From NCBI RefSeq assembly GCF_000730645.1, contig NZ_BBIU01000006.1, positions 1 to 64,000 of the forward strand: a DNA stretch of 64,000 nucleotides, written 5' to 3'. Under the pieces are notes generated by a model. It had not been told where the DNA came from. It worked only from the letters and a program-made list of their open reading frames with translations, and ran no database searches. This document shows positions 1-8,658 of the stretch, in pieces. The stretch comes from Pseudomonas parafulva NBRC 16636 = DSM 17004. Lineage in GTDB: Bacteria > Pseudomonadota > Gammaproteobacteria > Pseudomonadales > Pseudomonadaceae. Numbering within the stretch: position 1 is the first letter of the stretch; every line of letters starts with the position of its first letter. The position numbers were made by a program, and so were the translations under genes.

Positions 1-70
1 CGAAGATCAAGATCAAGATCAAGATCAACAGCCAGATCAACAGCCAGATCAACAGCCAGATCAAGATCCA
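1..70. repeat. short tandem repeats (6-mer then 12-mer)
   Basis: Four copies of the hexamer GATCAA are followed by three copies of a 12-mer, CAGCCAGATCAA, and a final degenerate unit. All units are multiples of 3, so an open frame could expand without frameshift; one forward frame reads as Asp-Gln/Gln-Pro repeats from the window edge. No start codon lies inside the window, so coding status cannot be decided. Confidence 0.7.
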
Positions 71-120
71 GAGCTAGGTCTCGCTGAGGCGAGCGGCTTG
101 GGCGGGCTTGGGCCGCCGGC

Positions 121-156
121 AAAAAAAACCCGGGTTCTGGGGGAGGAATCCGGGTT
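121..156 (-). terminator. Rho-independent terminator, minus strand
   Basis: A 7-bp stem (AACCCGG at 127-133 with CCGGGTT at 150-156) is followed on the minus strand by a run of eight U (121-128). It ends a leftward transcript that must begin between here and the tetR gene. No annotated-size gene lies on that strand, which suggests a small RNA or small-ORF unit. Confidence 0.6.
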
Positions 157-252
157 AAGACCATTAGGAGTAAAACAAAGGTACGCGGTCCCTGAGCACC
201 TTTATCGGCACGCCACTTGGGGGGATGCGCCGGGCCGACACCTCTAGTATTG
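121..252 (-). ncRNA. candidate small RNA (unnamed)
   Basis: Reading leftward there is an AATACT -10-like element near 247-252, then three possible stem-loops: TCGGC/GCCGA (205-238), AAAGGT/ACCTTT (177-203) and the terminator stem (127-156). Two loops are C-rich (CATCCCCCC and CCTCCCCC on the RNA), a feature of sRNAs that pair with Shine-Dalgarno sequences. A 65-codon ORF (164-361, minus) overlaps it and stops just before the terminator, so a small protein is the alternative. I do not recognise the RNA; this is inference from structure only. Confidence 0.35.
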
Positions 253-439
253 GCCAGGTTTGACGCAGCGCCAGTCGAAGTTGATCGTTTTTTAAACAGA
301 TTTGGAATACGCCAGCCCCCAAGTGCTCCCGCTCGGCATGGCCGCAGGCACCCGAAAACACAGAAAACCACGGATGATCCGTGCAATTTCATGCAAGTTA
401 GGCATAATAATCCGCTTCGATTGTCAGCCAGTCCTTCCC

Positions 440-1075
440 ATGCAGAAAGAACCTCGTAAGGTCCGTGAGTTTCGCCGTCGCGAACAGGAAATCCTCGACA
501 CCGCCCTCAAGCTGTTTCTCGAGCAGGGTGAAGACAGCGTCACCGTCGAGATGATCGCCGACGCCGTAGGCATCGGCAAAGGTACGATCTACAAGCACTT
601 CAAGTCCAAGGCGGAGATCTACCTGCGCCTGATGCTCGACTACGAGCGCGACCTCAATGAGCTGCTGCATTCCGCTGATGTAGACCGTGACAAAGAGGCC
701 CTGTCGCGTGCCTATTTTGAGTTCCGCATGCGCGACCCTCAACGTTACCGACTGTTCGATCGCCTGGAAGAAAAGGTGGTCAAGGGCAACCAGGTGCCGG
801 AGATGGTCGAGCAACTGCACAGTATCCGGGCGTCCAACTTCGACCGCCTCACACAACTGATCAAAGGCCGCATCAGCGAAGGCAAGCTTGAAGACGTGCC
901 GCCGTACTTCCATTACTGCGCGGCATGGGCACTGGTGCATGGTGCCGTGGCCCTGTACCACTCGCCGTTCTGGAGCAATGTGCTGGAAGATCAGGAAGGC
1001 TTCTTCCAGTTCCTGATGGATATCGGCGTGCGTATGGGCAACAAGCGCAAACGCGACCCAGAGCCCGCCAGCTGA
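440..1075 (+). CDS. TetR/AcrR family transcriptional regulator
   Basis: This 211-residue protein has the one-domain layout of TetR repressors: an N-terminal helix-turn-helix (about residues 14-60, with the typical ...MIADAVGIGKGTIYKHF pattern) and an all-helical ligand and dimer domain behind it. The open frame continues upstream to 302, but ATG 440 directly precedes the conserved basic N-terminus and gives the usual family length. The ligand and targets cannot be read from sequence. The next gene is a lipoprotein on the same strand, about 115 bp downstream. Family assignment is firm; the role is unknown. Confidence 0.9.
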   Translation: MQKEPRKVREFRRREQEILDTALKLFLEQGEDSVTVEMIADAVGIGKGTIYKHFKSKAEIYLRLMLDYERDLNELLHSADVDRDKEALSRAYFEFRMRDPQRYRLFDRLEEKVVKGNQVPEMVEQLHSIRASNFDRLTQLIKGRISEGKLEDVPPYFHYCAAWALVHGAVALYHSPFWSNVLEDQEGFFQFLMDIGVRMGNKRKRDPEPAS

Positions 1076-1123
1076 TTGCACCTGCGGTTAAAGCCGTCGG
1101 TAGCCGGCTATGACGTAGAGCAA

Positions 1124-1152
1124 AGCTGGCGCAAAAGCTGCATCCGCCAGCT
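1124..1152 (+). other. inverted repeat between tetR and lipoprotein gene
   Basis: AGCTGGCG (1124-1131) and CGCCAGCT (1145-1152) form a perfect 8-bp stem with a 13-nt loop. A short T-run follows only about 9 nt later (after ATTCGCCGG), so this could be a weak terminator of the TetR gene or a leader structure of the next gene. Confidence 0.35.
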
Positions 1153-1189
1153 ATTCGCCGGTTTTTCGTCACCGGCCACTGGAGGAATG

Positions 1190-1795
1190 ATGCGTAGCCT
1201 GGTCTTGCTGCTAACGCTTACGGCGTTGGGCGGGTGCATGAATGTCAGCGATATGGGGGAAGGCGTGCGCTACCACATGAGCGACGCCGGCCTGTTGGAT
1301 CACAGCGACACCCGCCGTACCTTGTCCATCCGCCTGCAGCCCGACTCCTTCATTTTCATTGGCCAGGGGGCCTTTGTGCCGCCCGGCAAAGGCCCCGTGC
1401 CTCGCCAGAACGCCGTGGCGGATGAAGCATTCAAGAGCTTTGTCGAATACTTCCCGCTGGTGCGTCGGGCCGACCGCCCCCTTGGCCTGGAAGAGGCCAT
1501 CGTGCAGGCGCGCTCGGTGGGCGCCGACTATGTGCTGTACACCCGGTTCGCCCGCACGGACGACCGCATTGGCAATGGGGATGAGTGGTACGACGAGCAG
1601 GCCGTCGACCGCCTTGGCTGGGACAGCGGTGTGGTGCAGATGATGCTGCTGGAAACCAACACGCGCTATTTGATCGACACGGTGCGCATCAAGAGCCGTG
1701 GCGGTTTGTTGACGTTCCACGATCAGACCCCGCAGGATTTGCTTGGCGCGCCAATGCGCGAGTACGCTCGTAGCCTTTTGGGCATGAGCCGATGA
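1190..1795 (+). CDS. outer-envelope lipoprotein, DUF4823-like
   Basis: The protein starts with a lipoprotein signal peptide: a positively charged start, a leucine-rich core and a lipobox Leu-Gly-Gly-Cys, so the mature protein would begin at the Cys near residue 17. The rest (about 185 residues) resembles the DUF4823 family of Pseudomonas lipoproteins, of unknown function. ATG 1190 is chosen over ATG 1187 because the GGAGGA ribosome site (1181-1186) abuts 1187. It is followed after 9 bp by the DUF1285 gene, so the two are probably co-transcribed. The family name is from memory. Confidence 0.8.
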   Translation: MRSLVLLLTLTALGGCMNVSDMGEGVRYHMSDAGLLDHSDTRRTLSIRLQPDSFIFIGQGAFVPPGKGPVPRQNAVADEAFKSFVEYFPLVRRADRPLGLEEAIVQARSVGADYVLYTRFARTDDRIGNGDEWYDEQAVDRLGWDSGVVQMMLLETNTRYLIDTVRIKSRGGLLTFHDQTPQDLLGAPMREYARSLLGMSR

Positions 1796-1804
1796 GGCAA
1801 TGTG

Positions 1805-2365
1805 ATGAGTGAGTCAGGCAAAGCCAGCGATCTCCTGACGCAGATTCCCAGTAGCAAGGGCCTGCCACCGGTGCACCTGTGGAACCCGGATTTCTGCGGC
1901 GATATCGATATGCGCATTGCCCGCGATGGCACCTGGTACTACATGGGCACACCTATCGGCCGCAAACCGATGGTGAAGTTGTTTTCCGGCATTATCCGTC
2001 GCGAGGGTGATGACTATTTTCTCGTCACGCCGGTAGAGAAGGTGGGCATCCAGGTGGATGACGCACCTTTTGTGGTGGTGGCGCTGGAGGTGCTGGGTGA
2101 GGGCGAGCAACAGGTGCTGCGTTTTACCAGCAATGTGGAAGATCAGGTGGACGTGGGGCCGGCCAACCCTTTGCGCGTGGTTACCGACCCCGTTACCCAG
2201 GCGCCTTCACCTTATGTGCTGATGCGCGATAACCTCGAGGCGCTGGTCCATCGCAATGTGTTCTACCAGTTGGTCGAGCTCGCCGTACCGCAGGTGCTGT
2301 CAGGTGAACAATGGTTGGGCGTGTGGAGCGGGGGCGTGTTCTACCCCATCGGCCAGGCCGATTGA
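1805..2365 (+). CDS. DUF1285 domain protein
   Basis: A soluble protein of 186 residues without signal peptide or membrane segment. The pattern [13 protein letters not shown]...[23 protein letters not shown] is characteristic of DUF1285, a conserved proteobacterial family whose function is not established. ATG 1805 is preferred to GTG 1802 because a GAGG ribosome site (1794-1797) lies 7 nt upstream. A strong terminator follows at 2390. It lies 9 bp behind the lipoprotein gene. Confidence 0.88.
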   Translation: MSESGKASDLLTQIPSSKGLPPVHLWNPDFCGDIDMRIARDGTWYYMGTPIGRKPMVKLFSGIIRREGDDYFLVTPVEKVGIQVDDAPFVVVALEVLGEGEQQVLRFTSNVEDQVDVGPANPLRVVTDPVTQAPSPYVLMRDNLEALVHRNVFYQLVELAVPQVLSGEQWLGVWSGGVFYPIGQAD

Positions 2366-2389
2366 CACGGTGTTGACCCAATAACGCAA

Positions 2390-2424
2390 AAGCCCCCGCT
2401 GCTTGCGCAACGGGGGCTTTTTTA
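2390..2424 (+). terminator. Rho-independent terminator, probably bidirectional
   Basis: AAGCCCCCG (2390-2398) pairs with CGGGGGCTT (2411-2419), followed by a T-run on the plus strand. A shorter U-stretch exists on the minus side. It ends the DUF1285 transcript and probably also the leftward tRNA-Asn transcript. Confidence 0.9.
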
Positions 2425-2426
2425 TC

Positions 2427-2502
2427 TGGCTCCGCGACCTGGACTCGAACCAGGGACCCAATGATTAACAGTCATTTGCTCTACCGACTGAGCTATCGCG
2501 GA
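2427..2502 (-). tRNA. tRNA-Asn (GTT)
   Basis: A 76-nt cloverleaf on the minus strand with a 7-bp acceptor stem (TCCGCGA/TCGCGGA), anticodon GTT in the loop ACTGTTAAT, T-loop GTTCGAGTC and an encoded CCA end. Confidence 0.97.
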
Positions 2503-2512
2503 ATCTGCGCGT

Positions 2513-2540
2513 ATCTTACTCATTGCCAGGAGGAAGTCAA
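2513..2540 (-). promoter_or_regulatory. sigma70 promoter of tRNA-Asn
   Basis: On the minus strand TTGACT (2535-2540) and TAAGAT (2513-2518) are separated by 16 nt, with a GC-rich stretch before the tRNA 5' end at 2502. The tRNA therefore has its own promoter rather than relying on read-through from tyrB. Confidence 0.6.
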
Positions 2541-2564
2541 GCAACCCCCTGTAAAATCAACCGG

Positions 2565-3761
2565 TTACAGCACTTCTACAATAGCCTTCGTAACCACGTG
2601 GATGTTGCTCTGGTTGAGCGCGGCTACCGCGATGCGGCCTGTGTCCAGCGCATAGATGCCGAAGTCGTTCTTCAGGCGAGTCACCTGCTCAACAGTCAGG
2701 CCGGAGTAAGAGAACATGCCCACCTGACGGCCAACGAAGCTGAAGTCACGCTTGGCGCCGTACTGCGCCAGCAATTCGACCATCTGCTTGCGCATACCAT
2801 GGATGCGCTGACGCATTTCGGCCAGTTCGGTTTCCCACATCTGGCGCAGTTCAGCACTGTTCAGTACGGTGGCAACGATGGTGGCACCGTGGGTTGGCGG
2901 GTTGGAGTAGGTGGTGCGAATCACCCGTTTGACCTGGGAAAGCACGCGCGTACTTTCGTCCTTGGACGCCGTGACGATGGACAGTGCGCCGACGCGCTCG
3001 CCGTACAGCGAGAACGACTTGGAGAACGAGCTGGACACGAAGAATTCCAGGCCAGACTCGGCGAACAGGCGCACCGCGAACGCATCTTCGGCGATGCCGT
3101 CGCCAAAGCCCTGGTAGGCCATGTCCAGGAACGGTACGTGCCCCTTGGCCTTGACCACTTCCAGAACATGCTTCCAGTCGTCCAGGGTCAGGTCCACACC
3201 GGTCGGGTTGTGGCAGCAGGCATGCAACACCACGACAGAGCCCGCTGGCAGGTTGGCCAGGTCTTCGAGCATGCCGGCGCGGTCTACACCGTTGGTAGGT
3301 GCGTCGTAGTAGCGGTAGGTTTGCACAGGGAAGCCCGCCGACTCGAACAGCGCGCGGTGGTTTTCCCAGCTAGGGTCACTGATGGCTACCACTGCCCCCG
3401 GGGCAACCCGCTTGAGGAAGTCGGCGCCGATTTTCAGCGCGCCGGTGCCGCCCACCGCTTGCACGGTGACCACGCGGCCTTCGGCCAGCAGTGAGGATTC
3501 GGCGCCGAAGAGCAGCTTCTGCACGGCCTGGTCGTAAGTGGCGATACCATCGATGGGCAGGTAGCCGCGAGAGGCGTGCTGGGCGGCACGTTGGGTCTCG
3601 GCTTCGATCACGGCACGCAGCAGCGGAATGCGGCCTTCCTCATTGCAATACACGCCTACGCCCAGGTTGACCTTGTCAGTACGTGGGTCGGCATTGAACG
3701 CTTCATTGAGGCCCAGGATGGGGTCGCGGGGTGCCAGCTCGACAGCGGAAAACAGGCTCAT
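2565..3761 (-). CDS. tyrB: aromatic amino acid aminotransferase
   Basis: Transfers amino groups between aromatic amino acids or aspartate and 2-oxoglutarate, using pyridoxal phosphate. The 398-residue length fits class I aminotransferases. Visible PLP residues are Trp132, Asn185 (CHNPTG), Asp213, Tyr216 (DMAYQGFG) and the Schiff-base Lys248 in SSSFSKSF. The open frame extends to 3905, but ATG 3761 begins the conserved MSLFSAVELAPRDPI and has an AAGG ribosome site. It is divergent from uvrB. Aspartate aminotransferase is the alternative specificity; in Pseudomonas this subgroup is usually named tyrB. Confidence 0.92.
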   Translation of the reverse strand: MSLFSAVELAPRDPILGLNEAFNADPRTDKVNLGVGVYCNEEGRIPLLRAVIEAETQRAAQHASRGYLPIDGIATYDQAVQKLLFGAESSLLAEGRVVTVQAVGGTGALKIGADFLKRVAPGAVVAISDPSWENHRALFESAGFPVQTYRYYDAPTNGVDRAGMLEDLANLPAGSVVVLHACCHNPTGVDLTLDDWKHVLEVVKAKGHVPFLDMAYQGFGDGIAEDAFAVRLFAESGLEFFVSSSFSKSFSLYGERVGALSIVTASKDESTRVLSQVKRVIRTTYSNPPTHGATIVATVLNSAELRQMWETELAEMRQRIHGMRKQMVELLAQYGAKRDFSFVGRQVGMFSYSGLTVEQVTRLKNDFGIYALDTGRIAVAALNQSNIHVVTKAIVEVL

Positions 3762-4005
3762 TGTTACCTTGGCTCGGATAGGAGGTGATAGGGCGTACAC
3801 GCTCCAGCCGAATGCACTGAAGCGGTGCACAAACGGGGAGTCAGTATAGTGATCCCGCGCGGTCGCCGCGACACTCTGGCGCACCTTTTGCGCCTGTTTG
3901 CGCAAAAAAAATTTCGACTCTTGATCCGATTGCCGGGTCCACCGTTACACGGGGTCACCGTTCCACCTTCAAAGCATCCCCCGGCAGGCCCATTTGGGTA
4001 TAGAC

Positions 4006-4025
4006 TACTGGCTAAATTTACAGTG
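4006..4025 (+). promoter_or_regulatory. LexA (SOS) box upstream of uvrB
   Basis: TACTGGCTAAATTTACAGTG contains an exact CTG-N10-CAG core (4008-4023) with AT-rich centre and matching flanks. It lies 20 nt before the uvrB start and just downstream of a TATAGA -10-like element (3999-4004), a position suited to repression by LexA. Confidence 0.65.
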
Positions 4026-4044
4026 CAGCACCGCGAGGTTCGAC

Positions 4045-6060
4045 ATGTCCGAGTTTCAGCTCGTCACCCGTTTCCAGCCGGCCGGCGACCAGCCCGAGGC
4101 CATACGGCAGTTGGTCGAAGGCATCGAAGCGGGCCTGTCGCACCAGACGTTGCTGGGGGTGACCGGGTCAGGCAAAACGTTCAGCATTGCCAACGTCATT
4201 CAGCAGGTGCAGCGCCCTACGCTGGTGCTGGCGCCCAACAAAACCCTGGCCGCCCAGTTGTATGGCGAATTCAAGGCATTCTTCCCCAATAACGCCGTCG
4301 AGTACTTCGTCTCCTACTACGACTATTACCAGCCCGAAGCGTACGTACCTTCGTCGGATACGTTCATCGAGAAAGACGCGTCGATCAACGACCATATCGA
4401 GCAAATGCGCCTTTCCGCGACCAAGGCGCTGCTCGAGCGGCGCGACGCCATTATCGTCACCACCGTGTCGTGCATCTACGGCCTTGGCAGCCCTGAAACG
4501 TACCTGAAGATGGTGCTGCACATCGACCGCGGCGACAAGCTCGACCAGCGCGCGCTGCTGCGCCGCCTGGCTGACCTGCAATACACCCGCAACGAAATGG
4601 ATTTTGCCCGTGCCACTTTCCGTGTGCGTGGCGACGTGGTCGACATTTTCCCTGCTGAATCTGACCTTGAAGCCATTCGCATCGAACTGTTCGATGACGA
4701 GGTTGAGAACATCGCCGCATTCGACCCGCTGACCGGTGAGGTACTGCGCAAGTTGCCGCGCTTCACGTTCTACCCCAAAAGCCACTATGTCACCCCGCGG
4801 GAAACGTTGCTCCAGGCGGTGGAGGGCATCAAGGAGGAACTGGGTGAGCGCCTCGAGTTTCTGCATAAGGGCAACAAGCTGGTCGAGGAGCAACGCCTGG
4901 AGCAGCGCACCCGCTTTGACCTGGAGATGATCCTGGAACTGGGGTATTGCAATGGCATCGAGAACTACTCGCGCTACCTGTCGGGGCGGCCGGCCGGGGC
5001 GCCACCCCCCACACTCTACGACTACCTGCCGGCGGATGCCCTGCTGGTCATCGACGAGTCGCACGTCAGTGTTCCGCAGGTAGGGGCCATGTACAAAGGC
5101 GACCGCTCGCGCAAGGAAACCTTGGTGGAATATGGCTTCCGCCTGCCATCGGCGCTGGATAACCGCCCGATGCGCTTTGACGAATGGGAAAGCGTGAGCC
5201 CGCAGACCATTTTCGTCTCTGCCACGCCCGGGCCTTATGAGGCCGAACATGCCGGTCGGGTGGTGGAGCAGGTGGTTCGCCCTACGGGCCTAGTCGACCC
5301 TCAGGTAGAGATACGGCCCGCCCTCACGCAGGTCGACGACCTGCTGTCCGAGATACATAAACGTGTGGCCCTGGGTGAGCGCGTACTTGCAACCACACTC
5401 ACCAAGCGCATGGCCGAGGACCTCACTGACTACCTGGCCGATCATGATGTACGGGTACGTTACCTGCACTCGGACATCGACACGGTCGAGCGGGTCGAGA
5501 TCATCCGCGACCTGCGCCTGGGCACCTTTGATGTGCTGGTGGGCATCAACTTGCTGCGTGAGGGCCTGGACATGCCCGAGGTGTCGCTGGTAGCCATCCT
5601 CGATGCCGACAAGGAAGGCTTCCTGCGGTCGGAGCGCTCGCTGATCCAGACCATTGGCCGCGCCGCACGAAACCTCAATGGTCGGGCAATTCTGTATGCC
5701 GACAACATCACAGGTTCCATGCAGCGTGCCATTGACGAAACCGAGCGCCGTCGTGAGAAGCAGATCGCGTTCAACGAGGCCCACGGCATCGTGCCGAAAG
5801 GGGTCGTCAAGGACATCACCGACATCCTCGAAGGCGCCACGGTGCCGGGCGCGCGCAGCAAGAAGCGCAAGGGGATGGCGAAGGCGGCGGAGGAGAGCGC
5901 CCGTTACGAAGCCGAACTGCGCACGCCGGGTGAGATCACCAAGCGTATCAAGCAGCTTGAGGAAAAAATGATGCAGCTTGCCCGCGATCTGGAATTCGAG
6001 GCTGCAGCGCAACTTCGTGACGAAATCACCCAGTTGCGGGAGCGGCTGATCGTCAGCTGA
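4045..6060 (+). CDS. uvrB: UvrABC system protein B
   Basis: The damage-verification helicase of nucleotide excision repair, which receives damaged DNA from UvrA and recruits UvrC. The 671 residues show Walker A GVTGSGKT (38-45), the beta-hairpin region [12 protein letters not shown] that clamps DNA, the helicase motif VIDESH, motif VI-type QTIGRAARN and a C-terminal UVR helix pair that binds UvrC. ATG 4045 has a GAGG site and starts the conserved [13 protein letters not shown]; upstream in-frame codons lack conservation. A LexA-type box precedes it. It is the first gene rightward from a divergent promoter region with tyrB. Confidence 0.97.
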   Translation: MSEFQLVTRFQPAGDQPEAIRQLVEGIEAGLSHQTLLGVTGSGKTFSIANVIQQVQRPTLVLAPNKTLAAQLYGEFKAFFPNNAVEYFVSYYDYYQPEAYVPSSDTFIEKDASINDHIEQMRLSATKALLERRDAIIVTTVSCIYGLGSPETYLKMVLHIDRGDKLDQRALLRRLADLQYTRNEMDFARATFRVRGDVVDIFPAESDLEAIRIELFDDEVENIAAFDPLTGEVLRKLPRFTFYPKSHYVTPRETLLQAVEGIKEELGERLEFLHKGNKLVEEQRLEQRTRFDLEMILELGYCNGIENYSRYLSGRPAGAPPPTLYDYLPADALLVIDESHVSVPQVGAMYKGDRSRKETLVEYGFRLPSALDNRPMRFDEWESVSPQTIFVSATPGPYEAEHAGRVVEQVVRPTGLVDPQVEIRPALTQVDDLLSEIHKRVALGERVLATTLTKRMAEDLTDYLADHDVRVRYLHSDIDTVERVEIIRDLRLGTFDVLVGINLLREGLDMPEVSLVAILDADKEGFLRSERSLIQTIGRAARNLNGRAILYADNITGSMQRAIDETERRREKQIAFNEAHGIVPKGVVKDITDILEGATVPGARSKKRKGMAKAAEESARYEAELRTPGEITKRIKQLEEKMMQLARDLEFEAAAQLRDEITQLRERLIVS

Positions 6061-6181
6061 CCCTGGGAAACGGCGCCGCGCCTGTCCGCCTATCGCTGAT
6101 GGCCTGCCGCCGCGCTTGGCATTTGCACTTGCTCTGGGCAAGCCGCGTGCGCGCCATCGCTGGAGCCCGATGGCTGCCACC

Positions 6182-6225
6182 TGCTAACATTCGGCCTTTG
6201 TTTCATCTTTCGTTCGAGACCCTCC
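6182..6225 (+). promoter_or_regulatory. gltX promoter and short leader
   Basis: An extended -10 element TGC-TAACAT (6182-6190) stands about 35 nt before gltX. The 17-mer at 6183-6199 recurs exactly before trpF (27754-27770), and the leader end CGAGACCCTC recurs before the dihydrouridine synthase gene at 9399. No clear Shine-Dalgarno sequence is present. Confidence 0.45.
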
Positions 6226-7707
6226 ATGACCACCGTACGCACGCGTATCGCGCCATCGCCGACCGGCGACCCCCATGTCGGCACCGCCTACATCGCCCTG
6301 TTCAACTACTGCTTCGCCAAGCAGCATGGCGGCGAGTTCATCCTGCGCATCGAGGACACTGACCAGCTGCGCTCAACGCGCGAGTCGGAACAGCAGATCT
6401 TCGACGCCCTGCGCTGGCTCGGCATCGAGTGGAACGAAGGCCCGGACGTCGGCGGCCCGCACGGCCCGTATCGCCAGAGCGAGCGGGGCGAGATCTACGC
6501 CCGCTATGCCAAGCAATTGGTCGACGCAGGCCATGCGTTCTACTGCTTCTGTACCGCCGAAGAGCTGGAACAGATGCGTGCAGAGCAGCAGGCCCGTGGT
6601 GAAACCCCGCGCTACGATGGCCGTGCCCTGGCCCTAAGCGCCGATGAGGTGCAGCGGCGCCTGGCGGCAGGCGAGCCGCATGTGATCCGCATGAAGGTGC
6701 CGAGCGAAGGCGTGTGCGTGGTGCCCGACATGCTGCGCGGCGACGTCGAGATCCCGTGGGACCGCATGGACATGCAGGTGCTGATGAAAAACGATGGCCT
6801 GCCCACGTATTTCCTCGCCAACGTGGTGGATGACCACCTGATGGGTATTACCCATGTGTTGCGGGGTGAAGAGTGGCTGCCATCCGCACCCAAATTGATC
6901 AAGTTGTACGAATACTTTGGTTGGGAACAGCCCAAGCTCTGTTACATGCCGTTGTTGCGCAACCCTGACAAATCCAAGCTCTCCAAACGCAAGAACCCGA
7001 CTTCGGTCACGTTCTACGAGCGTATGGGCTTCATGCCGGAGGCCATGCTCAACTACCTGGGCCGTATGGGCTGGTCCATGCCGGACGAACGCGAGAAGTT
7101 CTCCCTGGCCGAGATGGTTGAACACTTTGACCTGTCGCGCGTGTCGCTGGGTGGCCCGATCTTCGACATCGAAAAGCTGTCCTGGCTCAACGGCCAGTGG
7201 TTGCGTGAATTGCCGGTCGAGGCCTTCGCTGCCCGTTTGCAGCAGTGGGCATTCAACAGCGACTACATGATGAAGATTGCCCCGCACGTGCAGGGGCGCG
7301 TAGAAACCTTCAGCCAGGTAGTGCCACTGGGCGGGTTCTTCTTCGAAGGTGCGCTGAAGCTCGACGCCAAGCTGTTCGAGAGTAAAAAGCTGTCGGCCGA
7401 CCAGGTGCGCCAGGTGATGCAGTTGATCCTGTGGAAGCTCGAAAGCCTGCGTCAGTGGGAGAAGGAGCGCATTACGGGCTGCATCCAGGCCGTGGTCGAG
7501 GCCCTGGAACTGAAACTGCGTGACGCGATGCCGCTGATGTTCGCCGCCATCACCGGGCAGGCCAGTTCAGTGTCGGTACTCGATGCCATGGAAATCCTCG
7601 GCCCGGACCTGACGCGTTATCGCTTGCGCCAAGCGTTGGACTTGCTGGGTGGCGTTTCGAAGAAAGAAAACAAGGAGTGGGAAAAACTGTTGGCTACAAT
7701 CGCCTGA
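6226..7707 (+). CDS. gltX: glutamyl-tRNA synthetase
   Basis: Charges tRNA-Glu with glutamate in the cytoplasm. The 493-residue class I synthetase has the HIGH-type motif HVGT (17-20) after PSPTGDP and the KMSKS-type motif KLSKR (251-255), followed by the helical anticodon-binding half. The start ATG 6226 gives the standard N-terminus [14 protein letters not shown]. Three tRNA-Glu genes lie immediately downstream, so enzyme and substrate genes are neighbours, although the tRNAs have their own promoter. Confidence 0.97.
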   Translation: MTTVRTRIAPSPTGDPHVGTAYIALFNYCFAKQHGGEFILRIEDTDQLRSTRESEQQIFDALRWLGIEWNEGPDVGGPHGPYRQSERGEIYARYAKQLVDAGHAFYCFCTAEELEQMRAEQQARGETPRYDGRALALSADEVQRRLAAGEPHVIRMKVPSEGVCVVPDMLRGDVEIPWDRMDMQVLMKNDGLPTYFLANVVDDHLMGITHVLRGEEWLPSAPKLIKLYEYFGWEQPKLCYMPLLRNPDKSKLSKRKNPTSVTFYERMGFMPEAMLNYLGRMGWSMPDEREKFSLAEMVEHFDLSRVSLGGPIFDIEKLSWLNGQWLRELPVEAFAARLQQWAFNSDYMMKIAPHVQGRVETFSQVVPLGGFFFEGALKLDAKLFESKKLSADQVRQVMQLILWKLESLRQWEKERITGCIQAVVEALELKLRDAMPLMFAAITGQASSVSVLDAMEILGPDLTRYRLRQALDLLGGVSKKENKEWEKLLATIA

Positions 7708-7720
7708 CAGCGCCAATGGT

Positions 7721-7804
7721 CGCAAGCATCGCTCGCTCCACTGCTGCCATACCCTGGCCCGTAGGAGCGAGCGTAGCTCGCGATGCGTCGCCCAGCGACG
7801 CCCC
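7721..7804. repeat. REP-like palindromic element
   Basis: GCATCGCTCGCTCC (near 7726-7739) is repeated in inverted form as GGAGCGAGCG...GATGC (7764-7786). Inside lie the hairpins GCGAGC-gta-GCTCGC (7767-7781) and GCGTCGC-cca-GCGACGC (7785-7801). The core GTAGGAGCGAGC resembles the intergenic REP family of P. putida. No U-run follows, so it is not an obvious terminator. The remainder of the 7708-8008 interval holds the tRNA promoter and nothing else I can identify. Confidence 0.6.
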
Positions 7805-7905
7805 TAAACACCTCGTTCCCACGTGAAAGCTGCACCCGCGTCCAGTCCATTGCGGTAAGTGATTGTTATCTGTGAAAAAACTTTTGGATATTTTCAAAAA
7901 TTCGT

Positions 7906-7934
7906 TTGACAGGTCTACGATCCGAACTTAATAT
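7906..7934 (+). promoter_or_regulatory. promoter of the tRNA-Ala/Glu array
   Basis: A perfect TTGACA (7906-7911), a 17-nt spacer and TAATAT (7929-7934), followed by a GC-rich discriminator (GCGCCCCG). This is a strong stable-RNA type sigma70 promoter about 70 nt before the first tRNA; the GC-rich discriminator would fit stringent control. Confidence 0.8.
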
Positions 7935-8008
7935 GCGCCCCGTCCACAGCGATGAACGAAATGAAGCGCCAGGCACCCAGCCAGCGATTCTGTTCAAAGC
8001 GACATTGT

Positions 8009-8084
8009 GGGGCTATAGCTCAGCTGGGAGAGCGCCTGCATGGCATGCAGGAGGTCAGCGGTTCGATCCCGCTTAGCTCCACCA
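8009..8084 (+). tRNA. tRNA-Ala (GGC), copy 1
   Basis: 76 nt with encoded CCA; acceptor GGGGCTA/TAGCTCC and anticodon loop ATGGCAT giving GGC. First gene of a tandem array with tRNA-Glu. Confidence 0.97.
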
Positions 8085-8157
8085 AATTCCTCTTGGCAGC
8101 TCATGGCTGGCAAGCAGTACAGGCTCCAGCAAGCCGGTACTGGCGGTAAGAAGGTTC

Positions 8158-8233
8158 GTCCCCTTCGTCTAGTGGCCTAGGACACCGCCCTTTCACGGCG
8201 GTAACAGGGGTTCGAGTCCCCTAGGGGACGCCA
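8158..8233 (+). tRNA. tRNA-Glu (TTC), copy 1
   Basis: 76 nt with encoded CCA; acceptor GTCCCCT/AGGGGAC and anticodon loop CTTTCAC giving TTC. Confidence 0.97.
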
Positions 8234-8285
8234 GTTTTGCACAAGTGATGCCTAGCGCTTCACTGGGCCGCGAGGCTAAAAATCT

Positions 8286-8361
8286 GGGGCTATAGCTCAG
8301 CTGGGAGAGCGCCTGCATGGCATGCAGGAGGTCAGCGGTTCGATCCCGCTTAGCTCCACCA
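8286..8361 (+). tRNA. tRNA-Ala (GGC), copy 2
   Basis: Identical in sequence to copy 1, with encoded CCA. Confidence 0.97.
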
Positions 8362-8403
8362 ATTCTGCCAGGGTCCGCGCCAGCGGGTCTTCGCGAAGGT
8401 TAC

Positions 8404-8479
8404 GTCCCCTTCGTCTAGTGGCCTAGGACACCGCCCTTTCACGGCGGTAACAGGGGTTCGAGTCCCCTAGGGGACGCCA
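8404..8479 (+). tRNA. tRNA-Glu (TTC), copy 2
   Basis: Identical in sequence to copy 1, with encoded CCA. The 42-nt spacer before it is nearly the same as the one before copy 3. Confidence 0.97.
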
Positions 8480-8505
8480 CTTTTCCTGCGTTTTGCAGGG
8501 CTTTA

Positions 8506-8538
8506 AAAGGCTCATCGCCTATTGATGAGTCTTTTGTT
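8506..8538 (+). terminator. terminator-like hairpin inside the tRNA array
   Basis: AAAGGCTCATC pairs with GATGAGTCTTT around a 7-nt loop, followed by TTTTGTTT, between the second and third tRNA pairs. It resembles the final terminator at 8762 in sequence and could reduce read-through to pair 3 or serve as a processing stem. Confidence 0.55.
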
Positions 8539-8540
8539 TC

Positions 8541-8616
8541 GGGGCTATAGCTCAGCTGGGAGAGCGCCTGCATGGCATGCAGGAGGTCAGCGGTTCGATC
8601 CCGCTTAGCTCCACCA
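8541..8616 (+). tRNA. tRNA-Ala (GGC), copy 3
   Basis: Identical in sequence to copies 1 and 2; starts two nucleotides after the U-rich tail of the internal hairpin. Confidence 0.97.
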
Positions 8617-8658
8617 ATTCTGCCGGGGTCTGCGCGAGCGGGCCTTTGCGAAGGTTAC

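Noticed and set aside
302..439. N-terminal extension of the TetR protein
   Set aside because: The extra 46 residues are not TetR-like, and ATG 440 gives the normal family length.
398..1081. 227-codon minus-strand frame over the TetR gene
   Set aside because: The plus strand encodes a clear TetR helix-turn-helix; the reverse frame has no domain.
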